Shown: piece by piece, positions 17,650 to 27,308 of the stretch | Position numbering within the stretch: the first letter of the stretch is position 1 | How the letters are laid out: the number at the start of each line of letters is the position of its first letter | Assembly (NCBI RefSeq): GCF_904846235.1 | Contig: NZ_CAJGZN010000002.1 | Coordinates: 1-64,000 of the forward strand | Reading direction: 5' to 3' | Length of the DNA stretch: 64,000 nucleotides | Source: Psychrobacter immobilis | Lineage (GTDB): Bacteria; Pseudomonadota; Gammaproteobacteria; Pseudomonadales; Moraxellaceae | Made by a program: the position numbers and the translations under genes | Notes under the pieces: model-generated | What the model was told of the DNA's origin: nothing | The model's database searches: none | The model's input: only the letters and a program-made list of their open reading frames with translations

Positions 17650-18378
17650 TTATTTGTCAGCCATCGCAAGGTAGATACCACGATCTGATGCATCATCAAC
17701 ATACTGCGAATCACGCCATGTCGTATAGCTGTAGTTACCGCTATATGGGCTGATGCTGTTTTGACGGAAATCAGATACCCAATCATTGCCATCAAAAATC
17801 TGAATATGACCATGTGGACGGCTTGACGTGCGGTTATAGACAACGACATCACCAACTTGTGGTGCCATATCGTTACTGATTTTGGTAAAGCCAGCTTGGG
17901 CTAGCGTGCCCCGAGAGGCGTACTGATAAGCTGAAGGGTTAGGCGTAAATTCGTAACCTGCTGATTGTAATGCTTTACGTACATAGCGAGCACAGTAACC
18001 AGAGCTTCTAGATAGAGCGACGCGAGAGGCATTTGCTGCTGCAATAGCAGGAGCAGAATTGCGGTCAGGTACACGGCTTGCTTGCTGCTGACGCTGCTCG
18101 TAAGACAAACGACTGGTCAGTGAAGCTAGTTGATATTCTTTTTGCTTAGCATGAGCGCTTAGGTTGTCAATTGCTTGACTGATCTCATCGTTGCTATATA
18201 CATGGGCACCACTGCTAGTGCTATAGATGTTGCGACTAGAACCATAGTTCGCAGAAGTAGAAATATTTGTGATGGTATGACTCAAGGTATTATTTGGTTG
18301 AAAGGTTGTTTCGGCAGCACCACTCGTCTGTGCGATACCCATTCCCAATACTGACAAAATTAATAAAGCTTGTTTCAT
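17650..18378 (-). CDS. exported CHAP-domain putative peptidoglycan amidase/endopeptidase
   Basis: The ATG at 18378 gives 242 aa starting with a signal peptide (KQALLILSVLGMGIAQTSGA). A Ser/Gln-rich linker with a short helical segment (65-105) precedes a CHAP domain. It contains Cys129 in SGYCARYVRKAL, the DMAPQVGDVVVYNR strand and the catalytic-type His in SRPHGHIQIF (residues 189/191). CHAP enzymes cleave peptidoglycan amide bonds. A longer in-frame extension to 18459 would bury the signal peptide and is rejected. A single gene; its terminator is downstream. Confidence 0.85.
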   Translation of the reverse strand: MKQALLILSVLGMGIAQTSGAAETTFQPNNTLSHTITNISTSANYGSSRNIYSTSSGAHVYSNDEISQAIDNLSAHAKQKEYQLASLTSRLSYEQRQQQASRVPDRNSAPAIAAANASRVALSRSSGYCARYVRKALQSAGYEFTPNPSAYQYASRGTLAQAGFTKISNDMAPQVGDVVVYNRTSSRPHGHIQIFDGNDWVSDFRQNSISPYSGNYSYTTWRDSQYVDDASDRGIYLAMADK

Positions 18379-18627
18379 AAATTTACTACCTATTGTTAAT
18401 ACAAGTCTGCTCGTCATCCGTAACGAAGCATCAATTAATTTAGAGGATATAATCATCAAATAGACGTGATAAAATCCCTATTACAACGGTTCATTCTTTT
18501 CAAATAGTGACTAGTGCCAGTAGTACCTCCCACCTAGTCAACTATCTTATAAGCCATCTGCTATATATTGCTTTTGGCATGTCTGTTATGAGTATCGAGT
18601 TTGTCACCTATTAGATGAGTACTTACG

Positions 18628-19143
18628 ATGTCAAAAAAACAGCCTAATCGGCTTGCCCAGCTTATAGATCATCAAGCATTTGCTGGTAGCGCGCTACCTC
18701 AAACCCTTGCTAACAACATGCGACTATATATAGAAGCAACCAACGAGATAAAAGAGCTATTGGTAGACTGTCTACCTGAAGAAATACTCAATACCTGTTG
18801 GGTTGTAGGCTTAACACCTGAGCAGTTGATATTAAGTGTTAGCTCAATGACAGCAGCAAATCATATTCGCTATTTACATAGCTCGTATTTGCAAATACTA
18901 ACAGAGCAGTCAATTACATTTAAACAACTCAAGCAAATTCGCGTCGTTGTGGCTAAAAGCTCTGCCGATAATTATTCATCTAAACAATCATTAACATCAT
19001 CACTGCACTTGCCAAATTCTCGTAAAGCCAATGAAAATCAGGCGCTTAGCCAAAACACAAAACGGACTATATCACAGGCCGCAGAGCATGTCACCACTGA
19101 TGAGAATCTCAAAAAAGCCCTTTTGCGTTTGATTAATCATTAA
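18628..19143 (+). CDS. dciA: DciA-like replicative helicase loader (DUF721)
   Basis: The N-terminal 105 residues fit the DUF721/DciA fold: an amphipathic start, the LVDCLPEEILNTCWVVGLTPEQLILSV region and the AANHIRYLHSSYL helix. DciA proteins help load the DnaB helicase in bacteria that lack DnaC. The C-terminal 60 residues are polar and probably disordered, ending in a short helix, as known for several DciA proteins. Placement convergent to lpxC matches gammaproteobacterial gene order. Length 171 aa. Confidence 0.85.
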   Translation: MSKKQPNRLAQLIDHQAFAGSALPQTLANNMRLYIEATNEIKELLVDCLPEEILNTCWVVGLTPEQLILSVSSMTAANHIRYLHSSYLQILTEQSITFKQLKQIRVVVAKSSADNYSSKQSLTSSLHLPNSRKANENQALSQNTKRTISQAAEHVTTDENLKKALLRLINH

Positions 19144-19449
19144 AGATACCGACCGTTAAATGTAAAGTTATGTAAATAAGAGCAGATGATGGCATTGATA
19201 AAGATGGATTTTTGTAATGCATTGGACAAAAAAAATCCTTCATCGGTTACATCCAGATTATGGATATAACCGATGAAGGACTTAAAAATCATCTACATCT
19301 TTTGTATTATATGCCTTAACGGAAAATTCATATATTCATATATTCATATAGACAATATATTCAAAATATAGAATATTATATAAATGTAATTATGAGCCGT
19401 CTATGTAATATTGCGTAAATGTTTCGATACTTCCTGTATATTCCTGTAT
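19144..19449. other. convergent spacer between dciA and lpxC
   Basis: The 306 bases hold a long hairpin terminator (19236-19280) and a short tract of TATTCATA-type direct repeats at about 19328-19350. No ORF is seen. Confidence 0.5.
19236..19280. terminator. long bidirectional terminator between dciA and lpxC
   Basis: Arms of 20 bases (TCCTTCATCGGTTA then ATCCA, against their complements) pair with a single C/A mismatch around a 5-base loop. An A8 run on the left gives T8 on the minus strand after lpxC. On the plus strand the tail is weaker (TTAAAAATC). Confidence 0.85.
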
Positions 19450-20367
19450 TTATCCTTCAATAACCAAATCGTTGAGTGGTAAATACTCGATAGGACAGGT
19501 TACATTGTCATCAAAAGTTACAATTTCAAAGTTATCTTCATCAGACAGTATTTCACGTACCAATAAATTATTTAGAGCATGACCAGACTTATAGGCGTTA
19601 AAACGACCTAAAATTGGGTAGCCAATCAGATGCAAATCTCCCAAAGCATCTAAAATTTTATGACGGACAAACTCATCGTTAAAACGTAAGCCTTCTGCAT
19701 TAAGTATGTTGGCATCATCGATAACGATGGCGTTTTCCATACTGCCACCTAATGCTAGGTTATTTTGACGTAGCGCTTCTATATCACGTAAAAATCCAAA
19801 AGTACGCGCAGTGCTTAATTGTTCGATGAAGTTCTGTGTAGAGAACTGCAACTGTGCATGCTGAAAGTTCTTATCAAACGCAGGATGATCAAAATCAATT
19901 TCGAAATTTAATTCGTACCCTTCATAAGGACGTAGCTCTGCCCATTTATCTTCTAGCTTCACTCGTACTGGACGTATAATTTTAATAAATTTCTTGGCCG
20001 CTTCTTGCTCACAAAATCCTGCATCAAGTAAGAGCGCAACAAAAGGCGCAGCACTACCATCCATGATTGGTATCTCTGAAGCAGAGACACGAATCAATAG
20101 GTTATCCACGCCTAGACCAGCGATGGCACTAAGCAGATGCTCAACGGTGCCCACGCGCGTACCACCAAACACTAAATTCGATGACATCATCGTGTCTTGT
20201 ACTAAAAACGCACTCGCTGGAATTGGTTGACTACCTTCTATATCAGAGCGCTCGAAAACAATACCAGTGTCAATCGGCTGTGGATGAAACTCCAAGTCAA
20301 CAGGCTGACCACTATGTAGACCAGTACCCGTAACGGCTATTGCTGTTTTTATGGTTCTTTGGTTCAT
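19450..20367 (-). CDS. lpxC: UDP-3-O-acyl-N-acetylglucosamine deacetylase
   Basis: LpxC catalyses the committed step of lipid A synthesis using Zn2+. From the ATG at 20367 (GAGAAG upstream) the protein has the standard 305 residues. Visible landmarks are the start TIKTAIAVTGTGLHSGQ, the zinc His in VEHLLSAIAGLG, SARTFGF and HKILDALGDLHL with the second His/Asp set. It lies downstream of ftsZ, the conserved position at the end of the division cluster. A 15-codon upstream extension is rejected. Confidence 0.98.
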   Translation of the reverse strand: MNQRTIKTAIAVTGTGLHSGQPVDLEFHPQPIDTGIVFERSDIEGSQPIPASAFLVQDTMMSSNLVFGGTRVGTVEHLLSAIAGLGVDNLLIRVSASEIPIMDGSAAPFVALLLDAGFCEQEAAKKFIKIIRPVRVKLEDKWAELRPYEGYELNFEIDFDHPAFDKNFQHAQLQFSTQNFIEQLSTARTFGFLRDIEALRQNNLALGGSMENAIVIDDANILNAEGLRFNDEFVRHKILDALGDLHLIGYPILGRFNAYKSGHALNNLLVREILSDEDNFEIVTFDDNVTCPIEYLPLNDLVIEG

Positions 20368-20643
20368 GGTTGTCTTCTCACATATTTTGTTACAATTGAC
20401 ATAGTGTACCATTACCGACCCCTTATTCGCTATATATAAAAAGCGCTAATTTTCTTATCTCCTTGATTGATAACACTTATCGTCAATATCCTATTGCTGA
20501 TTTTTACTTTATATGGTCTATCTAATACTATAAAAAAGTGAGATTCACATACGTTTCGACAATCATATACATATAGATTACATAGAAAACTGTCATGAAT
20601 TTTCTTATAGAAAACGTTTCATTTTTCCTTAAACATAAAAAAA

Positions 20644-20668
20644 CCAGCGTCAAAACGCTGGCCTTTTC
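20644..20668 (-). terminator. terminator of ftsZ
   Basis: CCAGCGT and ACGCTGG form a 7-bp stem with a 4-base loop, followed on the minus strand by T7. It lies 30 bases after the ftsZ stop, so lpxC is probably transcribed from its own promoter. Confidence 0.85.
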
Positions 20669-20691
20669 TTATTCACAGTAAATTAGAAGTA

Positions 20692-21897
20692 CTATTTATT
20701 CTGTTGACGCTTTAAATAGTCTTGGATACTGTTTGTTTTAGTCTTAGGCTGCTCTTGAGGTGCGCTTGCGCTAGGACGTGCAACGGTATCTTGATACTGC
20801 TGAGCTTGTGACTGCTTCTGACTGTTTAAAGCGCTGGTATGCACGTTAGGATCGATAGGTTGCGTGCTATTAACAGAAGGTACTGGCTGCTCTACTACTT
20901 CTGGCTCTTGACCTGCATTTTCATCTAACGTTAAGCCAGTTGCGATGACGGTTACATGTAAGTCGTCACCCATTTTTTCATCAATCACAGAACCGTAGAA
21001 AATATGAGCGTCATCAATATCAGTAATTTCTTCGACTATTGCACTGATTTTGCTCATTTCATCTAGTGACAATGACTCTGAAGAAATAACGTTAACCAGT
21101 AGGCCTTTTGCATTTTCTAAACGCAAATCATCAAGTAGTGGTGATCTGATGGCTTTTTCAGTCGCTTGACGCGCACGATCATCACCGCTGGCACGACCAA
21201 TACCCATCATCGCATGACCTTTCGCAGTCATTGCCGTACGGATATCGTTAAAGTCAATGTTGATCATACCTTCGCTAGCGATGGTTTCCGCAATACCTTG
21301 AACGGCATGCAGCAATACATCATCCGCTTTTTTGAAAGCATCTTGCATAGAGATGTTGCCGTATACACTCATCAATTTATCATTTGGAATCGTGATAATT
21401 GAGTCAACAAAATTAGTCAGCTGCTCAATACCTGCTTTAGCAGCTTTGATACGCTTACCACCTTCGAATTTGAATGGCGTGGTCACAACAGCAACTGTCA
21501 GCACTTCCATTTCTTTCGCAATACGAGCAACAACTGGCGCTGCGCCTGTACCAGTACCGCCGCCCATACCAGCAGTGATGAATACCATATCTGAGTGCTC
21601 AAGCAATGCACGAATCGCTTCTTCTTCGCTCTCTGCTGCTTCACGACCCACTTCTGGATTTGCGCCTGCCCCTAGACCACGGTTCGTTTTTGCACCCAGT
21701 TGCAGTTTATGCGGTGCAGTAAGACGATCTAGCGCTTGTTTATCTGTATTGGCACAAACGAACGTTACACCTCTGATGCCTTGCTGTACCATATGTTCAA
21801 CTGCATTACCGCCGCCGCCACCAACACCGAATACAGTGAAGCTTGCTTGGCCATTGTTTTGAAGCTGATTATCATCTGGCATGGTGTATTTTGACAT
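20692..21897 (-). CDS. ftsZ: cell division protein FtsZ
   Basis: FtsZ is the tubulin-like GTPase that forms the division ring. The tubulin signature GGGTGTG is at residues 112-118, and the T3/T7-type loops are intact. A Gln/Pro-rich linker (about 325-385) leads to the conserved C-terminal peptide SIQDYLKRQ that binds FtsA. The correct start is ATG 21897 (401 aa) with GGAGA upstream; the 45-codon extension to 22032 is unlikely. The gene is preceded by a 266-base spacer after ftsA, probably with a promoter. Confidence 0.98.
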   Translation of the reverse strand: MSKYTMPDDNQLQNNGQASFTVFGVGGGGGNAVEHMVQQGIRGVTFVCANTDKQALDRLTAPHKLQLGAKTNRGLGAGANPEVGREAAESEEEAIRALLEHSDMVFITAGMGGGTGTGAAPVVARIAKEMEVLTVAVVTTPFKFEGGKRIKAAKAGIEQLTNFVDSIITIPNDKLMSVYGNISMQDAFKKADDVLLHAVQGIAETIASEGMINIDFNDIRTAMTAKGHAMMGIGRASGDDRARQATEKAIRSPLLDDLRLENAKGLLVNVISSESLSLDEMSKISAIVEEITDIDDAHIFYGSVIDEKMGDDLHVTVIATGLTLDENAGQEPEVVEQPVPSVNSTQPIDPNVHTSALNSQKQSQAQQYQDTVARPSASAPQEQPKTKTNSIQDYLKRQQNK

Positions 21898-22163
21898 AAA
21901 AAAGATTCTCCAGTTGCAGATAGCGTGTAAGTCGATACATAGTAACGCACTCATGTGGCGCGCTATCGACATACTATATATAAATGTATTTAAATAAAAC
22001 AGGGTATGGCTAAAATCGATCAGTATAGACAATAATATGTCATTATTACTTAATACTTTATTTTTAAAACTAATTTATTCGCAATATTACTTTATTTTCT
22101 TGCTTAACTAACTTAGAGACATTCCATAATGTATGGATGCTCTAGATATGAGGTTAAACGAAT

Positions 22164-23456
22164 CTATAGTATTTTCTTTAAAACATTTGCAAACCGTTGA
22201 CCCGCACTCCGAAATACACCTGATACTCGATTGTTTTGAATCGCTTCAGGTTCGCTTTTTTCGCTACGGCGGAATTGCTCACTTTGACTATATAGCAATG
22301 TGCCAAAAGCCGTCTGATAAGCACGGTCATTCACTTGACTATTTAGTAGCTTAAATGATTCATCATTATCAAAATGATTATAAGCACTGATAGCAGGATG
22401 AGTATTGGTCAGTACAACAGGCATTTTTAGTAGCTTTTTGGCAAAGGGTATCATACCTTTAATCGTACTACCGCCGCCAGTCAACACAATCCCTTTATCG
22501 ATATAGCCTATCAAACCTGCTTCGTGTAATTGACGCGCTACTTCAGTAAATATCTGAACGTAACGAGCTTCAATAATACGTGCCAAGTTATAGATACCAA
22601 TATTGATTTCGTCGCCCGATCCTTGAGGCTTGAATAAAAAGAAGGCGCTTGGATCGACACTATTAACATCAGCTGTACCATGAGACTTCTTCAGCTTTTC
22701 AGCTTCAATCATGGAAATACCAAAATCAGCTGAAATATCCATTGTCACTTCATGACTGCCTGTTGCTATACAGTGTGTAAAAATCAACTTATTCTCTTTA
22801 TACACACAAATGCTGGTCGTACTAGCACCGATATCTACTAAGCAAACGCCTTGCTGGCGTTCCTCAGTCATCAAACTATACTCAGCACTGGTCACTGCAT
22901 CAAAAACAATATGATCAATGCCGACGTCACAACTTTGCAATAGTTTTTGGATATTCTGACGGCTGGCAACAGGCATCATCATCATGTGGTACATCACGGT
23001 GATATTGTGTGCCATCATTTCGATGACATCATCCACCATAAAGTCTTGCTCATCGACATAAATACCTTGCTGACAGCAATGCATCAAATAATAGTCAGAT
23101 GATAAATCACGCGACTTTGCATTGGCCAATGCTTGTACCATGTCTTTGGCACGTACAACTTCATCTTCTACTTTGACCTCTCCAGCACTGTTTTTGCTAG
23201 ATAGCTCAGGGGTCGCAAGCGTTAACCAAACACTATGTACACGGCAGTTAGCGGTGTCTTCTGCTTCTTGGATAGCTTGTTTGATAGCACCTTGCAGACG
23301 TTCACGATGCTTTATTTGACCTTGATAAAAATCGCTGTTTTTAACTTGTCCTACGCCCAAAATACGAATGTCTTTTGCAGAGACAACATTGCCTATGACG
23401 ACATATACTGCCGTGGCACTTAGATGGACAACAACCAGATTTTCATTATTTTTCAT
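22164..23456 (-). CDS. ftsA: cell division protein FtsA
   Basis: FtsA is an actin-like ATPase that tethers FtsZ to the membrane. The actin-type phosphate loops (LVDIGASTTSICVY and VLTGGGSTIKGM) and the 1C domain between them are present. The C-terminus ends in the amphipathic membrane-targeting helix (FRSAGQRFANVLKKIL). The length is 430 aa from ATG 23456; a TTG four codons upstream is an alternative. It is 165 bases downstream of ftsQ. Confidence 0.97.
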   Translation of the reverse strand: MKNNENLVVVHLSATAVYVVIGNVVSAKDIRILGVGQVKNSDFYQGQIKHRERLQGAIKQAIQEAEDTANCRVHSVWLTLATPELSSKNSAGEVKVEDEVVRAKDMVQALANAKSRDLSSDYYLMHCCQQGIYVDEQDFMVDDVIEMMAHNITVMYHMMMMPVASRQNIQKLLQSCDVGIDHIVFDAVTSAEYSLMTEERQQGVCLVDIGASTTSICVYKENKLIFTHCIATGSHEVTMDISADFGISMIEAEKLKKSHGTADVNSVDPSAFFLFKPQGSGDEINIGIYNLARIIEARYVQIFTEVARQLHEAGLIGYIDKGIVLTGGGSTIKGMIPFAKKLLKMPVVLTNTHPAISAYNHFDNDESFKLLNSQVNDRAYQTAFGTLLYSQSEQFRRSEKSEPEAIQNNRVSGVFRSAGQRFANVLKKIL

Positions 23457-23620
23457 GGTACCAGACAAATTATCGCTAAATAGAAGAACAAGTGATGCTC
23501 TTCTATTAAATCATTAAAAAAAGCGTTACTAATACGCTATGATGTTGTACATATTCTCTTCAAACTAAATAAACCGTATTAGCTCACATCGGTTATGCAT
23601 AGATGTAGTGCTTACTTAGG

Positions 23621-24409
23621 CTATTCTGATTCAGCACTCTGTGTCACGTTCCAAGCGATGGTAAAGCCATTTTTGTATCGTAAATCTACAGACTGCATTT
23701 CATCTCGACGCGTACTTAACTGATTGCCAAGCAGTTGGCTTAAATTCAGTAGTTTTTGTGCTGTATTTTCATTGTCTACAATCACACGTAGCCCATTGTC
23801 AAAGCGGATTAGCCAAGTCATTCTCGGTGAAAGAATGATATCTTCGACCTGCATGCCAAGCGGCGCATACCAATCATTAACTTGCTGCATTTGTTGCATA
23901 ATAACTGGTGCTTGAGACATTTCACCCTGTAAGGTGGCAAAACGTTCTTGTGTTAAATCTCTACTATCCGCAGGAACAAATACCGCCCCTTTTGCATCGA
24001 CCAAACGTTCCGTACCAAAATTAGCAACTGCTTGCTTAGGTAATGCATTGACGACAATACCACGTTGCCAATCACGAGAGATACTCACTTGGTCTACCCA
24101 AGCTAAACCCATCGTAATGTCGCGCAATGCTTGCAAATCAGAAGTAAAAAAGCTACTTACTTGTTGTTGTTCCATCACATCTTGTAATGAGTGATACTGA
24201 GCAGCAGACAAACCTTGATTACTGACATAAATATTTGCTGGCGGTGCATCACGTAACGCTTTGCCGCCCATCATTAATATTAGCACTAGCAAACCTAAGA
24301 CCAGTACCATAAATAGATACTTTACCGTTGCCGGTATTTGGATTTTAGATTTTGGGCGACCGGCTTTATCACTCATCAAGTCAGTTACCTCGTTGACAGT
24401 TTGAGCCAT
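23621..24409 (-). CDS. ftsQ: cell division protein FtsQ
   Basis: FtsQ is a single-pass inner-membrane protein of the divisome. After a 30-residue cytoplasmic stretch (basic KAGRPKSKIQIPATVK) comes one membrane helix (about 30-48). The POTRA domain starts at IYVSNQGLSAAQYHSL and a beta domain follows, with WLIRFDNGLRVIVDNENT. The length of 262 aa is normal. An AAAGGT site precedes the ATG. A 377-base gap separates it from ddl, unlike the overlapping ddl-ftsQ of E. coli. Confidence 0.95.
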   Translation of the reverse strand: MAQTVNEVTDLMSDKAGRPKSKIQIPATVKYLFMVLVLGLLVLILMMGGKALRDAPPANIYVSNQGLSAAQYHSLQDVMEQQQVSSFFTSDLQALRDITMGLAWVDQVSISRDWQRGIVVNALPKQAVANFGTERLVDAKGAVFVPADSRDLTQERFATLQGEMSQAPVIMQQMQQVNDWYAPLGMQVEDIILSPRMTWLIRFDNGLRVIVDNENTAQKLLNLSQLLGNQLSTRRDEMQSVDLRYKNGFTIAWNVTQSAESE

Positions 24410-24786
24410 AACGACCTTTGTCCCTATATTTGCATAAAACTGATCATGCTATTTATTGATATAAATCTGCGTATTTTTGGCAGAAGCTTATTAAGTCGAT
24501 ATATTATCAAATTTTTTTAAAAATATAGCTTATATACAGCGATTACGTTGATTTAAACGTAACATTTTTCTTAAATTATGAATAAGTTATCAGCTGTATT
24601 CACAAAACAACATAAATATCACCGAAATAGACCTATTCTTACAATATTAACGTATTTTATGGTTAAACAATAGCCAAACACCAACTAGCAGCAGCGAATT
24701 TACACAAGTTTACACGAAGCTGTGGTATAGCAGCTCTAGTGACACAAAGAGTCATCACTATCTGCTCAATTTAGTTGATTTGACAG
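24410..24786. other. spacer between ddl and ftsQ
   Basis: The 377 bases contain no ORF. The spacer is AT-rich and presumably contains a promoter for ftsQ-ftsA. No hairpin terminator for ddl is obvious. Confidence 0.4.
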
Positions 24787-25779
24787 TTATAGCGTTTGTG
24801 CCAAAATATGCCAACATAGCGCGTCAAAATCTAGTCCGCGAGCTTTAGCTGCCATCGGCACCAAACTGTGACTGGTCATACCTGGTACAGTATTGATTTC
24901 AAGCAACCAAAAATTGCCTGCTTCGTCTTGCATCGCATCGATACGCCCCCAGCCTTTTGCATCTACTGCACGAAATGCCGCAAGGCTTAAATCTTGCAAG
25001 TGCTTTTCATCAGCAGCGCTCAATCCACAAGGGATGTAATAACTGGTATCGTTACGATTATACTTGGCTTCAAAATCATAGAAGTTAGTAATGTCGGCAG
25101 GCTCAAGGCGAATAACTGGATAGGCTTCGTCATCGATAATAACAATCGTAAATTCGCGACCTGTAATCCAGCGCTCAGCCATTACCGCATCACCACATTC
25201 CACTGCAGTTGCATAAGCGGCAGGCAGCTCATCAAGATGATTAACCTTAGTCATGCCAATGCTTGAACCTTCATGAACTGGTTTAATGATAAGTGGCAAA
25301 CCTAGCATGTTAACCACTTGCTGCCAGTCAGTATCAGCCGTCAATAATGAAAATGGTGCAGTTGAAAGGCCGCAACCTTGCCACAGTTGTTTGGTACGTA
25401 CTTTGTCCATGCCTAGTGCAGAAGCTAGAATCCCTGAACCAGTTTGCGGTATATCAAACCACTGTAATACGCCTTGCAGCAAACCATCTTCGCCGCCACG
25501 ACCATGCAACACATTAAACACGCGGTCATATTTGCGTAGCTCAGTAATGTCTTGATGCTTTGGATCAAAGTGAGTGGCATCAACGCCTTGGTTTTGGAGC
25601 GCTTGTAATACTGCCGCACCACTGTCCAAAGATACGCTGCGCTCATTGCTACTGCCACCATAAATAACGGCTACTTTGCCAAATTGACTGGCATCTTTTG
25701 CATGAGTCGTCGTGTCTACAGATGTATCGTTGATAGCTGCATTTTGAGTGCTATTATTGTCTTTATTGTCAGTTGTCAT
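24787..25779 (-). CDS. ddl: D-alanine--D-alanine ligase
   Basis: Ddl makes D-Ala-D-Ala for peptidoglycan precursors using ATP. The ATP-grasp landmarks are present: VIYGGSSNERSVSLDSG, VFNVLHGRGGEDG, PLIIKPVHEGSSIGM, and the metal-binding LLEINTVPGMTSHSLVP. The length is 330 aa with a 27-residue polar N-terminal extension before the first strand. An AGGGA site precedes the ATG. It follows murC after 23 bases, so murG-murC-ddl probably form one transcript. Confidence 0.97.
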   Translation of the reverse strand: MTTDNKDNNSTQNAAINDTSVDTTTHAKDASQFGKVAVIYGGSSNERSVSLDSGAAVLQALQNQGVDATHFDPKHQDITELRKYDRVFNVLHGRGGEDGLLQGVLQWFDIPQTGSGILASALGMDKVRTKQLWQGCGLSTAPFSLLTADTDWQQVVNMLGLPLIIKPVHEGSSIGMTKVNHLDELPAAYATAVECGDAVMAERWITGREFTIVIIDDEAYPVIRLEPADITNFYDFEAKYNRNDTSYYIPCGLSAADEKHLQDLSLAAFRAVDAKGWGRIDAMQDEAGNFWLLEINTVPGMTSHSLVPMAAKARGLDFDALCWHILAQTL

Positions 25780-25802
25780 GAGGATCGTCCCTAAATTTTA
25801 GC

Positions 25803-27242
25803 TTACTTAATATAAAGGTTATTGGCAGCCAAATCGATAGCAATTTGCCCAACATTACCAGCGCCTTGGGTAATCAGCATATCGTTAGCTTTTAATAAAC
25901 GCTGCATAACAGGAGCTAAATTGTCTTTATCAATAATAGTCGGTTCAACTTCACCGCGCAAACGGATACTGCGCGCTAGTGACTTGGTATCAGCGCCCGT
26001 AATCGGACTCTCACCTGCTGAATAAACATCTAATAATAATAGCTCATCAACACTCGATAGCACTTCTACAAAATCGTCATAGCAATCACGGGTACGGCTA
26101 TAACGATGCGGCTGAAATAGCATCACTAAACGACGATCAGGGAAGCTTTGACGAGCGGCTTTGATGGTCGCATCAACTTCTTTTGGATGATGACCATAAT
26201 CATCAATTAATAAGACATTGCCATCATCGATATCGACAGAGGCATGCTGCTCAAAACGACGGCCCACGCCTTCAAATTTCTGCAGAGCACGCTCAATCGC
26301 TGCATCATCAACGCCTTCGTCGGTCGCCATCGTGATGGCAGCAAGCGCGTTATAGACGTTATGTGTACCAGGAATGTTTAACGTTAGACGTAATGGCTCA
26401 CGATCACGGCGCAGTACGGTAAAGTGAGTTTTAGTTCCTTCTGTCACTAAGTCTACAGCTTGTACATCATTGAACGGCTCAAGACCAAAGGTCAATACTG
26501 GACGACCGATATCATCAATCATTGCATACAGTTCAGGGTCATCACCGCAAACCACTGCTAAACCGTAAAACGGCATGTTTTGTAGAAACTGGATATAAGC
26601 AGCTTTTAATTTATCAAAGCTGTTTTCGTAGGTTTCCATATGGTCTTGATCGATGTTGGTCACAATCGCCGCCATCGGATGCAATGACAAGAATGATGCA
26701 TCAGACTCATCAGCCTCTGCTACCAAGAAACGGCTGCTACCCAATGCTGCATTTTTTCCTGACGCATTTAACTTACCGCCGATAACATAGGTAGGATCTA
26801 GCTGTCCTTCTGCCATCATCGTGGTTAGCAAACTGGTCGTCGTTGTTTTGCCATGTGCGCCAGCAACTGCGATACCATGACGATAGCGCATTAATTCACC
26901 AAGCATATCGGCGCGGCGTACCACCGGCAGCCGAGCTTCAAGCGCTGCTTTTACCTCAGGGTTGCTACGATCAATCGCTGATGAGACAACGATAACATCA
27001 GCATTGGCAATGTTTTTGGAGTCATGGCCGATAGATATTTCAATGCCAATCTGCTGTAAACGCTTAGTTACCAAGCTTTCTGCGATGTCGGAACCACTGA
27101 CCTGATAGCCTTGATTGTTCATCACCTCAGCGATACCACACATGCCTGAGCCACCAATACCGATAAAATGCAAATGCTGAATGCGGCGCATTTCTGGTAT
27201 TTCAATCAAACGCTTAGGTAGAGCTTTCGCAGAGGTAGGCAT
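25803..27242 (-). CDS. murC: UDP-N-acetylmuramate--L-alanine ligase
   Basis: MurC adds L-Ala to UDP-MurNAc in the cytosol. The first glycine-rich motif [15 protein letters not shown], the ATP P-loop GAHGKTTTT, the middle domain and the [12 protein letters not shown] strand of the C-terminal domain are all present. The length is 479 aa. An AGAGAG ribosome binding site lies before the ATG. It lies between murG (66-base gap) and ddl (23-base gap). Confidence 0.98.
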   Translation of the reverse strand: MPTSAKALPKRLIEIPEMRRIQHLHFIGIGGSGMCGIAEVMNNQGYQVSGSDIAESLVTKRLQQIGIEISIGHDSKNIANADVIVVSSAIDRSNPEVKAALEARLPVVRRADMLGELMRYRHGIAVAGAHGKTTTTSLLTTMMAEGQLDPTYVIGGKLNASGKNAALGSSRFLVAEADESDASFLSLHPMAAIVTNIDQDHMETYENSFDKLKAAYIQFLQNMPFYGLAVVCGDDPELYAMIDDIGRPVLTFGLEPFNDVQAVDLVTEGTKTHFTVLRRDREPLRLTLNIPGTHNVYNALAAITMATDEGVDDAAIERALQKFEGVGRRFEQHASVDIDDGNVLLIDDYGHHPKEVDATIKAARQSFPDRRLVMLFQPHRYSRTRDCYDDFVEVLSSVDELLLLDVYSAGESPITGADTKSLARSIRLRGEVEPTIIDKDNLAPVMQRLLKANDMLITQGAGNVGQIAIDLAANNLYIK

Positions 27243-27308
27243 AAGGATCTCTCTTTATTAAAGGTCAATAAAACTTGGTAAATTCAAATAAGGGGGATAG
27301 ATGACAGA

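Noticed and set aside
21332-21862. 176-codon frame antisense to ftsZ
   Set aside because: Shadow of the ftsZ coding strand; rich in Ala/Pro/Ser runs from codon mirror effects and no ribosome binding site.
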